Assembly (NCBI GenBank): GCA_963771985.1
Contig: CAVYVO010000028.1
Span: 124,001 to 188,000, forward strand
Source of the DNA: Trebonia sp963771985
GTDB lineage: Bacteria; Actinomycetota; Actinomycetes; Streptosporangiales; Streptosporangiaceae
Reading direction: 5' to 3'
Length of the DNA: 64,000 nucleotides
A program made the position numbers and the translations under genes. Every line of letters begins with the position of its first letter. The first letter of the stretch is position 1. The notes under the pieces were generated by a model. That model had not been told where the DNA came from, searched no databases, and saw only the letters and a program-made list of their open reading frames with translations. Below, piece after piece: positions 52,050 to 60,674 of this stretch.

Positions 52050-53408
52050 TACCTGTCCACGCCTCCTATCACCGGGTCAATCGACGCGATCGCCGGGATC
52101 ACGTCCGCGAGCAGCCCGCCCTCGCACATCGCGGCGACCGACTGCATGTGGTGGAACGAGGGGTCCCGCAGGTGCGCGCGGTAGGGCCGGGTGCCGCCGT
52201 CGCTGACCACGTGGCAGCCCAGCTCGCCCTTCGGGGATTCGAGCGCCACGTAGACCTGCCCGGCAGGCACCCGGAACCCCTCGGTCACCAGCTTGAAGTG
52301 GTGGATGAGGGCTTCCATGGACTGGCCCATGATGTGCGCGATGTGCTCGGGGGACGGCCCCATCCCGTCCGGGCCGAGCGACAGCCGGGCTGGCCAGCCG
52401 ATCTTCGCGTCCTGGATCATCACCGGGTCGTCCGGCACGTTCCGGTCAGCGAGCCGGTCGACGCACTGCTGGACGATCCGCAGCGACTGCTCGATCTCGC
52501 TCATCCGGACCTGGTAGCGGCCGTAGGCATCGCAGGTGTCCGTGGTCGGGACGTCGAACTCGTAGGTCTCGTATCCCAGGTACGGCTGGGACTTGCGCAG
52601 GTCCCAGGGCAGCCCGGTCGCGCGCAGCATGGGACCGGTCACACCGAGCGCCATGCAGGCCTGCAGATCGAGGTACGCGATGCCCTTGGTGCGGGCGATG
52701 AACACCGGGTTCGCGTCGATCAGCGCGCGCAGGTCGTGCACCCATTTCGGGGCCTTGCGCAGGAAGTCGCGGATCGCCTCCAGGCCGCCGGAGGGCATGT
52801 CCTGCGCCACGCCGCCGGGCCGGATGAACGCGTGGTTCATGCGCAGACCGGTGATCAGCTCGAACAGGTCGAGGACGTTCTCCCGCATCCGCACGCCCTG
52901 CAGGAAGATCGTGGTCGCGCCTAGTTCGAGGCCGAACGGGCCGATCCCGCCGAGATGGGACGAGATGCGGTTCAGCTCCAGCATGAGCACCCGGATAATA
53001 GCGGCCCGCTCCGGGATCTTGTCCTCAACGCCGAGCAGCCGTTCCACGGCCAGGCAGTACGACGCCTCGTTGTACATCGGCATCAGGTAGTCCGCCCGGG
53101 TGACGAACGTGGTGCCCTGCGTCCAGGTGCGGTACTCCAGGTTCTTTTCGATGCCGGTGTGCAGATAGCCGATCGAACGCCCTGACCTCTTTGACGGTCT
53201 CGCCCTCAAGCGTGAGGATCAGCCGCAGCACGCCGTGCGTCGACGGGTGCTGCGGGCCCATGTTGACGACGATGAGCTCGTTCTCGGCCTCGGCGGTATC
53301 CCCGGCGGCCACGACCTCGTCCCAGTCCTGGCCGGCCACGTTGTAGACCCGGCCCTCGGCGGCCTCCTCGTCGGCGTCGGAAGCACCTTGGGTTACGCGA
53401 GTGGTCAC
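52049..53408 (-). pseudogene. nuoD: NADH-quinone oxidoreductase subunit D, frameshifted
   Basis: Quinone-site subunit of complex I, normally ~440 residues. The first part from ATG 53408 reads ELIVVNMGPQHPSTHGVLRL to ETVKEVR in one frame. The rest, from IGYLHTGIEKNLEYRTWTQG to the end, is in a second frame that begins at about 53173. One extra base between about 53183 and 53173 (GTCAGGGCGTTCGATCGGC) explains the shift: without it the join reads EVRA-x-IGYLHTG, as in relatives. All other nuo genes are intact, so a sequencing error or a very recent mutation is likely. The rest of the sequence is complete. Confidence 0.88.
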
Positions 53409-54139
53409 TGGTACGACCTCCTCTCGTCAGGCGGCGGCACCTTCGTGCCGCGGTACTCGACCGGGATCCCACCGAGCGGGTAGTCCTTGCGCTGCGGATG
53501 GCCCAGCCAGTCGTCCGGCATCTCGATCCTGGTCAGCGCCGGATGACCGTCGAAGATGATCCCGAAGAAGTCCCAGGTCTCCCGCTCGTGCCAGTTATTC
53601 GCCGGGTACACGCCGGTCAGCGAAGGGATATGCGGATCGGCGTCGGGCACGCTTACCTCGAGCCGGAGCCGGCGGTTGTGCGTGATCGACAGCAGGTGAT
53701 AGACCGCGTGCAGCTCGCGCCCTGAGTCCTCGGGGTAATGGACGCCGGACACGCCGGTGCAGATCTCGAACCGCAGCGCCGGGTCGTGCAGCAGCTTGTC
53801 CGCCACCTCGACGAGCCGCTCGCGGCGGACGTGGAAGGTGATCTCCCCGCGGTCGACGACTACCCGCTCGATGGCATCGGAGAACTCGATCCCCGCCCCC
53901 TGCAGCGCGCCGCCCAGGGCCTGCGCGACCGCGTCGAAGTAGCCGCCGTACGGCGGCTCGGACGAGATCGGCGGCTGCTTGCGCACCTGGAGGCGCCCGT
54001 AGCCGGAGGTGTCTCCGGTGGTCTCCGCGCCGAACATGCCGCGCCGCACCACCGCCGCGGCTAGCCGCTCCTCGCCGAGCTTGGCGGGCAGGCCGCCGTT
54101 CTCCACGGCAGGCGGTTCCCCGCCGGGGGTCTGGGTCAC
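53405..54139 (-). CDS. nuoC: NADH-quinone oxidoreductase subunit C
   Basis: Peripheral-arm scaffold subunit of complex I, 244 residues. The C-terminal signature NNWHERETWDFFGIIFDGHPAL to RIEMPDDWLGHPQRKDYPLGG is the 30-kDa subunit pattern. The ~70-residue N-terminal extension (RLAAAVVRRGMFGAETTGDTS) is usual in actinobacteria. It is coupled to nuoB by overlap and to nuoD by four shared bases. It is separate from nuoD here, not fused as in E. coli. Confidence 0.95.
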   Translation of the reverse strand: MTQTPGGEPPAVENGGLPAKLGEERLAAAVVRRGMFGAETTGDTSGYGRLQVRKQPPISSEPPYGGYFDAVAQALGGALQGAGIEFSDAIERVVVDRGEITFHVRRERLVEVADKLLHDPALRFEICTGVSGVHYPEDSGRELHAVYHLLSITHNRRLRLEVSVPDADPHIPSLTGVYPANNWHERETWDFFGIIFDGHPALTRIEMPDDWLGHPQRKDYPLGGIPVEYRGTKVPPPDERRSYQ

Positions 54140-54705
54140 AGCTCGCCCCCGGCGTCATTGATGCCGGCGGGGACGTGCAGCGGGAGCATGCTCAGCCGGG
54201 CCTCCTCGAGCTCGGTGATCTGCTTCTGGCGGTCCGGCCCGAGCTTCATGTTCATGATCTTGTCGTGCAGCTTGAGGATCGCGTCCATCAGCATCTCCGG
54301 GCGCGGCGGGCAGCCGGGCAGGTAGATATCGACCGGGACGATGTGGTCGACGCCCTGGACGATCGCGTAGTTGTTGAACATGCCGCCGCTTGAGGCGCAG
54401 ACGCCCATCGAGATCACCCACTTGGGCTCGGGCATCTGGTCGTAGATCTGCCGCAGCACCGGGGCCATCTTCTGGCTGACCCGGCCCGCGACGATCATCA
54501 GGTCGGCCTCGCGGGGGGTAGAGCCGGTCTTCTCCATGCCGAACCGGGCCAGGTCGTGCCGCGGACCGCCGGTCATCATCAGCTCGATCGCGCAGCAGGC
54601 GAGGCCGAACGTGGCCGGCCACACCGAGCGGGCGCGCGCCCATCCGGCTACCTTCTCCACCGAGGTGAGCAGGACGCCGCTCGGCAGCTTCTCTTCTATG
54701 CCCAT
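54136..54705 (-). CDS. nuoB: NADH-quinone oxidoreductase subunit B
   Basis: Subunit carrying cluster N2, the last iron-sulfur centre before quinone, 189 residues. Ligands are the adjacent cysteines in FGLACCAIELM, plus GVCASSGGMF and LPGCPPRPE. ATG 54705 (MGIEEKLPSG) matches the usual start and sits just after the nuoA stop; a longer frame to 54828 overlaps nuoA and is rejected. No unusual residues are seen. Confidence 0.96.
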   Translation of the reverse strand: MGIEEKLPSGVLLTSVEKVAGWARARSVWPATFGLACCAIELMMTGGPRHDLARFGMEKTGSTPREADLMIVAGRVSQKMAPVLRQIYDQMPEPKWVISMGVCASSGGMFNNYAIVQGVDHIVPVDIYLPGCPPRPEMLMDAILKLHDKIMNMKLGPDRQKQITELEEARLSMLPLHVPAGINDAGGEL

Positions 54706-54707
54706 CG

Positions 54708-55070
54708 CTAGTCCCAATCCAGGCCGCCGCGCCGCCAGACGTAGGCGTACGCGATAAGCACGGTGATGACGAAAGTGAACATCTCCACGAGCCCGAACGG
54801 CCCGAGCTTGTCGAAGGTCACCGCCCACGGATAAAGGAAGACGATCTCGATGTCGAAGACGATGAACAGCATCGCGGTCAGGTAGTACTTGACCGGGATC
54901 TTGCCGCCGCCCAGGGGTATCGGGGTTGGCTCGTTACCGCACTCGTAGGTTTCCAGCTTGGCCTTGTTCCAGCGCTTAGGGCCCGCCACAAAGGTTCCCA
55001 CTGCGACTGAGAACACGGCGAAGCCCAAGGCGAGAATGGCGAGCACGAGGATCGGTATGTACAGTCTCAC
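54708..55070 (-). CDS. nuoA: NADH-quinone oxidoreductase subunit A
   Basis: First gene of the nuo cluster: a small membrane subunit of complex I with three helices, 120 residues. The loop YECGNEPTPIPLGGGKIPVKYYLTAMLF-type region (its ECG near residue 44) and the acidic FDIEIVFLYPWAV are diagnostic. The start is GTG 55070. The menJ-like reductase gene ends 44 bp upstream on the same strand, so nuoA is probably expressed from the promoter in front of that gene. Confidence 0.95.
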   Translation of the reverse strand: MRLYIPILVLAILALGFAVFSVAVGTFVAGPKRWNKAKLETYECGNEPTPIPLGGGKIPVKYYLTAMLFIVFDIEIVFLYPWAVTFDKLGPFGLVEMFTFVITVLIAYAYVWRRGGLDWD

Positions 55071-55114
55071 CGCGATTCCGCCCCCTCTCTGTGGTTCTTC
55101 ATCCTAGGCACCGC

Positions 55115-56470
55115 TCACCTGGGGTTAGGTGCGAGTCGGGTCATGCCGTTGATCAGCCGGTCCGCAGCGTCGCCGCCCCGCGGGTCGGTGAGGTTGGCCA
55201 GCAGTTTCAAGGCGAACCGCATCAGCGCGGGACGCGACATGCCATGCCGCGTCGCGAAACGCATCAGCTGCGGGCGCCCGATAAGCTGGACGAACATTCG
55301 GCCGAGGGCATAGTAGCCCCCATACGCGTCGGCCAGTGCCTGCGGGTAGCCGCGCAGCACGCGGTCGGTCTCGGCACGCGTCGGCCGGGCCAGCGCCTGG
55401 GCGATCGTGCGCGCTAGGATCTCGCCGGACTCCATCGCGTACGCGATGCCCTCGCCGTTGAAGGGGTTCACCATGCCGGCCGCGTCGCCGGCCAGCAAGA
55501 GCCCCCGGTAGTAATGCGGGGTCCGGTTGAACCCCATCGGCAGCGCGGCGCCGCGTACCGGTTCGGTGCGGTTCTCCTCGGTGTAGCCCCACTCCTCCGG
55601 CATCGAGCGCAGCCACCGCTTCAGCAGCGCCCGGTAGTCGGTGTTGCCGAACGCTTCGGAGGTGTTGAGCAGGCCGAGCCCGACATTGGACGTTCCGTCG
55701 CCCATCCCGAAGATCCAGCCGTACCCGGGCAGCAGCCGGTCGCCGTCCCACAGGTCCAGCCACGACTCCAGGTAGTCGTCGTCGTGCCGGGGCGACATGT
55801 AATAGGTGCGAACGGCGACCCCGAGCGGACGGTCGTCCCGCCTGCGCAGGCCCATCGCCACCGAAAGGCGAGAGGAATTGCCGTCGGCCGCCACGACGAC
55901 ACGAGACCGGAAGGCCTGCTGAGCATCCACCTTCCGTTCGGCAACCTGGGAAGCCGCACCGCCGCCTTCCTCAGCGCGCGCGGTGACCCCGGCTATCCGC
56001 CCCGCGTCGTCGAGGAGCGGGCCGGTCACCGTGACGCCTTCGAGCAGCCTGGCGCCCGCGGCCTGCGCGCGGCGGGCCAGCGTCTCGTCCAGCGCCGCCC
56101 GGGGCCGGACCAGGCCGTAACCGGGGTAACTGTCCAGTTCCGGCCACGGCATCTCGAGCCGCATGCCCGCGCCGATCACCCGCAAGCCCTTGTTCCGCAG
56201 CCACCCGGAGTCCGGGCCCACGTCGTTTCCCATCGCGATCAGCGACTTGACCGCACGCGGGGTCAGCCCGTCACCGCACACCTTTTCCCTGGGGAACCGC
56301 GCCTTCTCGATCAGCAGCACATCGAGGCCGGCTTGCGCCAGGTAGTACGCGGTAGTCGCGCCGGACGGGCCGGCGCCGACGACGATGACGTCAGCGTCGT
56401 CGTCCCGCGGGGCGGCCGCGCTACCGCCTGGGCTGGCCGGGCTGGTTGCAACGGAAACGTGCTCGGTCAC
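55115..56470 (-). CDS. Geranylgeranyl reductase-family FAD enzyme (MenJ-like)
   Basis: Flavoprotein of 451 residues that probably saturates one isoprene unit of the menaquinone tail, as MenJ of mycobacteria does. The FAD-binding start DVIVVGAGPSGATTAYYLAQ lies near residue 30. KARFPREKVCGDGLTPRAV follows, and GDAAGMVNPFNGEGIAYAME is the second FAD motif of the family. Its neighbours, menG upstream and nuoA-N downstream on the same strand, support the quinone role. A perfect Rex-type operator lies 22 bp before its start, so it is probably the first gene of a redox-controlled transcript reaching into nuo. Confidence 0.85.
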   Translation of the reverse strand: MTEHVSVATSPASPGGSAAAPRDDDADVIVVGAGPSGATTAYYLAQAGLDVLLIEKARFPREKVCGDGLTPRAVKSLIAMGNDVGPDSGWLRNKGLRVIGAGMRLEMPWPELDSYPGYGLVRPRAALDETLARRAQAAGARLLEGVTVTGPLLDDAGRIAGVTARAEEGGGAASQVAERKVDAQQAFRSRVVVAADGNSSRLSVAMGLRRRDDRPLGVAVRTYYMSPRHDDDYLESWLDLWDGDRLLPGYGWIFGMGDGTSNVGLGLLNTSEAFGNTDYRALLKRWLRSMPEEWGYTEENRTEPVRGAALPMGFNRTPHYYRGLLLAGDAAGMVNPFNGEGIAYAMESGEILARTIAQALARPTRAETDRVLRGYPQALADAYGGYYALGRMFVQLIGRPQLMRFATRHGMSRPALMRFALKLLANLTDPRGGDAADRLINGMTRLAPNPR

Positions 56471-56491
56471 GTGCCTTCGATCCTGGGTTTC

Positions 56492-56509
56492 TTGTGAACC
56501 GCTTCACAA
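56492..56509. promoter_or_regulatory. Rex-type operator before menJ-nuoA-N
   Basis: TTGTGAACCGCTTCACAA is a perfect inverted repeat (TTGTGAA-N4-TTCACAA). It matches the established binding site of the NADH/NAD+ sensor Rex, which in Streptomyces represses nuo, cyd and atp genes. It lies 22 bp upstream of the menJ-like start. A TAAACT on the minus strand at 56523-56528 could be the -10 box, which would place the operator just downstream of it. The rex gene is not in the window. Confidence 0.85.
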
Positions 56510-56585
56510 ATTCTTTGCCATTAGTTTAATCCTCGCCGCGTTTGGAACTTCTCGCCGCCCCCGCCATATCGGACGGGGATCCTGC

Positions 56586-57311
56586 CTAGAGGTTCCGGGC
56601 GACGTGGATCGCCACCACGCCGAGGGTGAGGTCGCGCCACCGGACCGCCGACCAGCCCGCGGCCTGGATCACGTCAGCTAGCTCCCGCTGCGCCGGCCAG
56701 TCGGTGATCGACTCGGCCAGGTACTCATACGCTTCGGGGTTGCGCGCCGCGCGCCGGGCGATCGCTGGCAGGACGCCGGTCAGGTAACGCCGGTAAAGCA
56801 TATCGAGGGGCGCCACGGTAATCCGGCTGAACTCACACACCACGAGCCTGCCGCCTGGCCTGGTCACCCGCCGCATCTCGGCGAGCGCGTCGCGTGCCCC
56901 GTGCACGTTCCGCAGCCCGAACGAGATCGTCACCGCGTCGAAGGCCCCGTCCCGGAACGGCAGGCGCAGCGCGTCTCCGGCCGCGAAGGCCACCCGGCCG
57001 CGCGTCTTGTTCTGCTGCGGATCCCTGGTCGCCAGCCTGGCGCGCCCGGCGCGCAGCATGCCGAAGGAAAAATCGCAGGCTACGCAGTCCGCCCCGGTTT
57101 CGGCGAAGGTGACTGTCGAGGTTCCGGTGCCCGCCGCCAGGTCAAGCACCCGGTCGCCCGGGCGCGCTTGGAGGATGCGCTGCACATGCTTGCGCCAGAG
57201 TCGGACCTGGCCCATCGACAGGATGTCGTTCATCATGTCGTACCGGCCCGCCAGGGCGTCGAACATCGCCGCCACTTCTGCGGGCCGCCTGTCAAGATCA
57301 GCGCGCGTCAT
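56586..57311 (-). CDS. menG: Demethylmenaquinone methyltransferase
   Basis: SAM-dependent C-methyltransferase for the last step of menaquinone synthesis (also called UbiE), 241 residues. The UbiE/MenG signatures are YDMMNDILSMGQVRLWRKH near residue 24, the SAM motif LDLAAGTGTSTV, and ISFGLRNVHGARDALAEMRRVTRPGGRLVVCEFS. The conserved Arg-Asn pair is in GLRNV. It precedes the menJ-like gene by 115 bp on the same strand. The sequence is complete. Confidence 0.94.
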   Translation of the reverse strand: MTRADLDRRPAEVAAMFDALAGRYDMMNDILSMGQVRLWRKHVQRILQARPGDRVLDLAAGTGTSTVTFAETGADCVACDFSFGMLRAGRARLATRDPQQNKTRGRVAFAAGDALRLPFRDGAFDAVTISFGLRNVHGARDALAEMRRVTRPGGRLVVCEFSRITVAPLDMLYRRYLTGVLPAIARRAARNPEAYEYLAESITDWPAQRELADVIQAAGWSAVRWRDLTLGVVAIHVARNL

Positions 57312-57328
57312 GCCTGACAGCCTCCCAC

Positions 57329-59398
57329 CTACAGCAGGCCGGGGCGCCGCCAGGGTTCGCCTAGCACGTGCTCAGCCAGGAACGCGAACACCGTCGCATA
57401 CCAGACCGTGGCGTTGCCGGGCGTCAGGATCCAGTGGTTCTCGTCCGGGAAGTAAAGGAATTTCGCCGGCACCTGATACCGGTTCAGGTCCCACCACAGC
57501 CGGAACGCCTCGGACAGCGGTACCCGGTAGTCCCGGTTGCCGTGGATCACCAGCATCGGGGTCGTGATCTTCCCGATGTGCAGGTGCGGTGAGTTCTCTT
57601 CGTACATCAGCGGCGAGTTGCGCGGGTCCCCCCACTGCGGATGGAACTCGTGCGGCACGTCCGTCGTGGCGAACATCTGGTCGAGCGCCCACAGCCCGGC
57701 GTGGCTGACGATTGCCTTGAACCGGTCTGTGTGACCCGCGATCCAGTTCGCCATGTAGCCGCCGTACGAGCCGCCCATCATCCCCGTCCGTGACGGGTCG
57801 ATGTCCGCGCGCTGGACGGCGGCGTCGGTGACAGCCATCACGTCCTTGAACGGCCGCGGGCCCCACTGGCGGTAGCCCCGGGTGATAAAGGCCTGGCCGT
57901 AGCCGGTGGACAGCGCGGGATCCGGGAGCAGCACCGCGTACCCCTGGGCGGCCATCAGCCACGGATTCCATCGCCACGACCAGGAGTTCCAGCTCATCAT
58001 CGGGCCGCCGTGCACCCACAGCAGCAGCGGCGCCCGGTGCTCCGGGGCCGCGGTCTCCGGCAGCACCAGCCAGCCGCGGACCGGGTGGCCGTCGTCGGCG
58101 CTCGCGGTGATCTCGGTAAGACGCCCGGGCAGCGCGAGTTGCCCGGCCGGGCTCGGCAGCGGATCGGCCTGACCAGTGGCCAGGTCGATCCTGACGGGCG
58201 CCGGCGGGGCATCCACCGCGGCCCGCAGCGCGAACAGGGCGGCCCCGTCGGGCGACGGGCTCAGGTCGCTGTAGTGGCCGTGGTCGGCGGTGACCTGGGT
58301 GATCGCTCCGGTCTCGACAGCCACGCGGAACACGGGGTGCCGGCCGCCGTCGTCAGCGGTGAAGAACACGTGGCGGCCGGCATGGTCCCACACCGGGCTC
58401 GCCGGCCACCGGTCGAAGCCGGCGGTCAGCTCACGGGCCTCGCCTTGTTCGTCGAGCCGCAGTAGGACGAGGGTATAGTCGTGTGGCTTTTCCGGGGTCA
58501 GGTGAGTCCCGCGCACGCAGGCCAGGGACCGGCCGTCAGGCGAGAAGGCGGGGCTGGCGTAGTTCAGCTCAGGGTCTGCGAGCAGGACCGTTCGCTTGCC
58601 CGTCGCGAGATCGATCAGCGCCAGCTCCTTGTGCGCCTGCACGCCGTCCCGCCAGCGCCACCAGGTAGTCGCGGCGAACGCGCCGTCCGGGCTCAGCGCG
58701 AACGACGGCTCGAACAGCGCACGGCCCGCGTCCGGGGTCAGGTCGCGCGCCTCGGCTGTCTCCGCCGTGGCGGCCGCGTCCGGGCCGGCCGCGTCGGCCT
58801 CGTCCGCGTCGGCCGCGGGCGGCTCTACCGCGAATAGCCGCGGCTCGGCCGGGCCCAGGTCGTGGTCCCAGAAGCGAACAGGAACCGACTCGTGCAGGAT
58901 CGCGGTGACACCGGCTTCCTTCCGTTCCCTGCGCAGCCGCTCATCGTCCTCGTAAACCGGCGAGACGACCGCGATGGCCGCGGCGGTCTCCGCCGTCTCG
59001 ACCCCCGCGATGCCGCCGGGCAGCGACGCCACGACCCGCGCTTCGCCGCCGGACGCCGACAGCAGCCACAGCGCCGCGCCTCCCACGCCATCCGCGCTAT
59101 CCGCGTCGGCTCCGGCTCCGTCGGGAACGGGCCGCTTCGAGGTGAACAGCAGCGACCCGTCGGGGAGAAACCGGGGACTGGCCTCGCCTTCCGCGGAGCG
59201 GGTCAGGCGGCGCGGCCGACCGCCTTCCGCGTCAACGCGCCAGATGCTGGTGACGTACTTCTTCCGGTCCGCGCTCAGCGTTTGCACACTCGCCGCCAGC
59301 CAGCTGCCATCGGGCGAGCGCCTGAGCGCGGTCACTCGCGGAATGGCCATGTAGTCGCTCAGGTCATGGAAGGGCGTAGTCGTCACACCGGACTCCAA
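57329..59398 (-). CDS. S9-family prolyl oligopeptidase-like serine peptidase
   Basis: Cytoplasmic peptidase of 689 residues that should cleave short peptides. A seven-bladed propeller occupies about the first 420 residues. The alpha/beta hydrolase domain follows with nucleophile motif GGSYGGYMANW, the Asp in HGNRDYRVPLS and the His in DENHWI. Two alanine/aspartate-rich stretches near residues 200-220 (ADEADAAGPDAAATAE) look like flexible loops. The start is TTG 59398; GTG 59386 is an alternative. It lies between menG and cysN on the same strand, with no evident functional link. Confidence 0.92.
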   Translation of the reverse strand: MESGVTTTPFHDLSDYMAIPRVTALRRSPDGSWLAASVQTLSADRKKYVTSIWRVDAEGGRPRRLTRSAEGEASPRFLPDGSLLFTSKRPVPDGAGADADSADGVGGAALWLLSASGGEARVVASLPGGIAGVETAETAAAIAVVSPVYEDDERLRRERKEAGVTAILHESVPVRFWDHDLGPAEPRLFAVEPPAADADEADAAGPDAAATAETAEARDLTPDAGRALFEPSFALSPDGAFAATTWWRWRDGVQAHKELALIDLATGKRTVLLADPELNYASPAFSPDGRSLACVRGTHLTPEKPHDYTLVLLRLDEQGEARELTAGFDRWPASPVWDHAGRHVFFTADDGGRHPVFRVAVETGAITQVTADHGHYSDLSPSPDGAALFALRAAVDAPPAPVRIDLATGQADPLPSPAGQLALPGRLTEITASADDGHPVRGWLVLPETAAPEHRAPLLLWVHGGPMMSWNSWSWRWNPWLMAAQGYAVLLPDPALSTGYGQAFITRGYRQWGPRPFKDVMAVTDAAVQRADIDPSRTGMMGGSYGGYMANWIAGHTDRFKAIVSHAGLWALDQMFATTDVPHEFHPQWGDPRNSPLMYEENSPHLHIGKITTPMLVIHGNRDYRVPLSEAFRLWWDLNRYQVPAKFLYFPDENHWILTPGNATVWYATVFAFLAEHVLGEPWRRPGLL

Positions 59399-59409
59399 GC
59401 AGGCTCGGG

Positions 59410-60672
59410 TCAGCGCGCCTCGGTGATCATGACGGTGCCGACGGTGGTGTTGGTCGCCTCGTCGATCAGGATCATCCCGCCCGTCAGCCGGTTGCGGGCG
59501 TACGGGTCGGCGAACACCGGCTGGGTCAGCCGCATCCGTACCCGGCCGATCTCGTTGAGCCCGAGCTGGGTCGCCGACTCGTCACGGTGCAGGGTGTTGA
59601 CGTCGATCCGGTAGTGCAGGTCGGTGACGATCCCCTTGACGGTGCGGGTGGTGTGCTTCACGACCAGCCGGGTGCGCGGGGCGAGCGGCCGGTCGGCGGT
59701 CATCCAGCACACCATGGCCTCGATGTCCTGGGCGGCCGAGGGCCGGTTGTTCGGGCGGCAGATGAGGTCGCCGCGTGAGATGTCCACGTCGTGGTCGAGC
59801 AGCAGCGTCACCGACATCGGCGGGAAGGCCTCGGCCACCTCGGTGCCGGACATCTCGATGCTCTTGATCCTGGTGGTGAAGCCAGACGGCAGGTGCAGCA
59901 CCTCGTCGCCCGGCTTGAGCACGCCGCCCGCCACCTGGCCGGCGTAGCCGCGGTAGTCGTGCAGCTCCGGGTCGCTGGACGCGTGCGGGCGGATCACGTA
60001 CTGCACCGGGAAGCGCACGTCGATGAGGTTGCGGTCGGACGCGATGTGCAGGTGCTCCAGGTGGTGCAGCAGCGACGGCCCGTCGTACCAGGGCGTGCTC
60101 GCCGACCGTTCCACCACGTTGTCGCCGTGCAGCGCGGAGATCGGGATGAACGTCAGGTCCTGGATCTCCAGCTTGGTCGCGAACGCGGAGAACTCGGCGC
60201 AGATCTGCTCGAAGACGCTCTGGTCGTAGCCGACCAGGTCCATCTTGTTCACCGCGAGCACGAGGTGCGGCACGCGGAGCAGGGTGGCGAGGAAGGCATG
60301 CCGGCGAGACTGCTCGGTGAGCCCGTTCCGGGCGTCCACCAGGACAATGGCCAGGTCCGCGGTGGAGGCGCCGGTCACCATGTTCCGGGTGTACTGGATG
60401 TGCCCGGGGGTGTCGGCGATGATGAACTTCCGCCGGGGCGTCGCGAAGTAACGGTAGGCGACATCGATCGTGATGCCCTGTTCCCGCTCGGCACGCAGGC
60501 CGTCGGTCAGCAGCGCCAGGTTCGTTCCCTCTTCGCCGCGGTCCCTCGAGGTTCGCTCCACCGCGGCGAGCTGGTCCTCGAAGATGGCCTTGGAGTCGAA
60601 CAGCAGACGGCCGATCAGCGTGGACTTGCCATCGTCGACCGAGCCGGCGGTAGCGAACCGCAGGATGTCCAT
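59410..60672 (-). CDS. cysN: Sulfate adenylyltransferase subunit 1 (CysN)
   Basis: GTPase subunit of ATP sulfurylase. It drives formation of adenylyl sulfate (APS) from sulfate and ATP by hydrolysing GTP. The 420 residues contain the P-loop GSVDDGKSTLIGRLL, the DTPGHIQYTRNM motif and NKMD, all as in CysN and elongation factors. There is no fused APS kinase domain. It follows cysD two bases after its stop on the same strand, and both would form the CysDN complex of assimilatory sulfate metabolism. Confidence 0.95.
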   Translation of the reverse strand: MDILRFATAGSVDDGKSTLIGRLLFDSKAIFEDQLAAVERTSRDRGEEGTNLALLTDGLRAEREQGITIDVAYRYFATPRRKFIIADTPGHIQYTRNMVTGASTADLAIVLVDARNGLTEQSRRHAFLATLLRVPHLVLAVNKMDLVGYDQSVFEQICAEFSAFATKLEIQDLTFIPISALHGDNVVERSASTPWYDGPSLLHHLEHLHIASDRNLIDVRFPVQYVIRPHASSDPELHDYRGYAGQVAGGVLKPGDEVLHLPSGFTTRIKSIEMSGTEVAEAFPPMSVTLLLDHDVDISRGDLICRPNNRPSAAQDIEAMVCWMTADRPLAPRTRLVVKHTTRTVKGIVTDLHYRIDVNTLHRDESATQLGLNEIGRVRMRLTQPVFADPYARNRLTGGMILIDEATNTTVGTVMITEAR

Positions 60673-60674
60673 GT

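Noticed and set aside
53025..53209. Programmed +1 frameshift in nuoD
   Set aside because: No slippery sequence or stimulatory structure is evident, and no precedent for nuoD is known to me. A sequence error or plain mutation is simpler.
59410..60672. cysN as an elongation-factor-like GTPase
   Set aside because: GSVDDGKST and its position after cysD are specific for the sulfate adenylyltransferase GTPase subunit.
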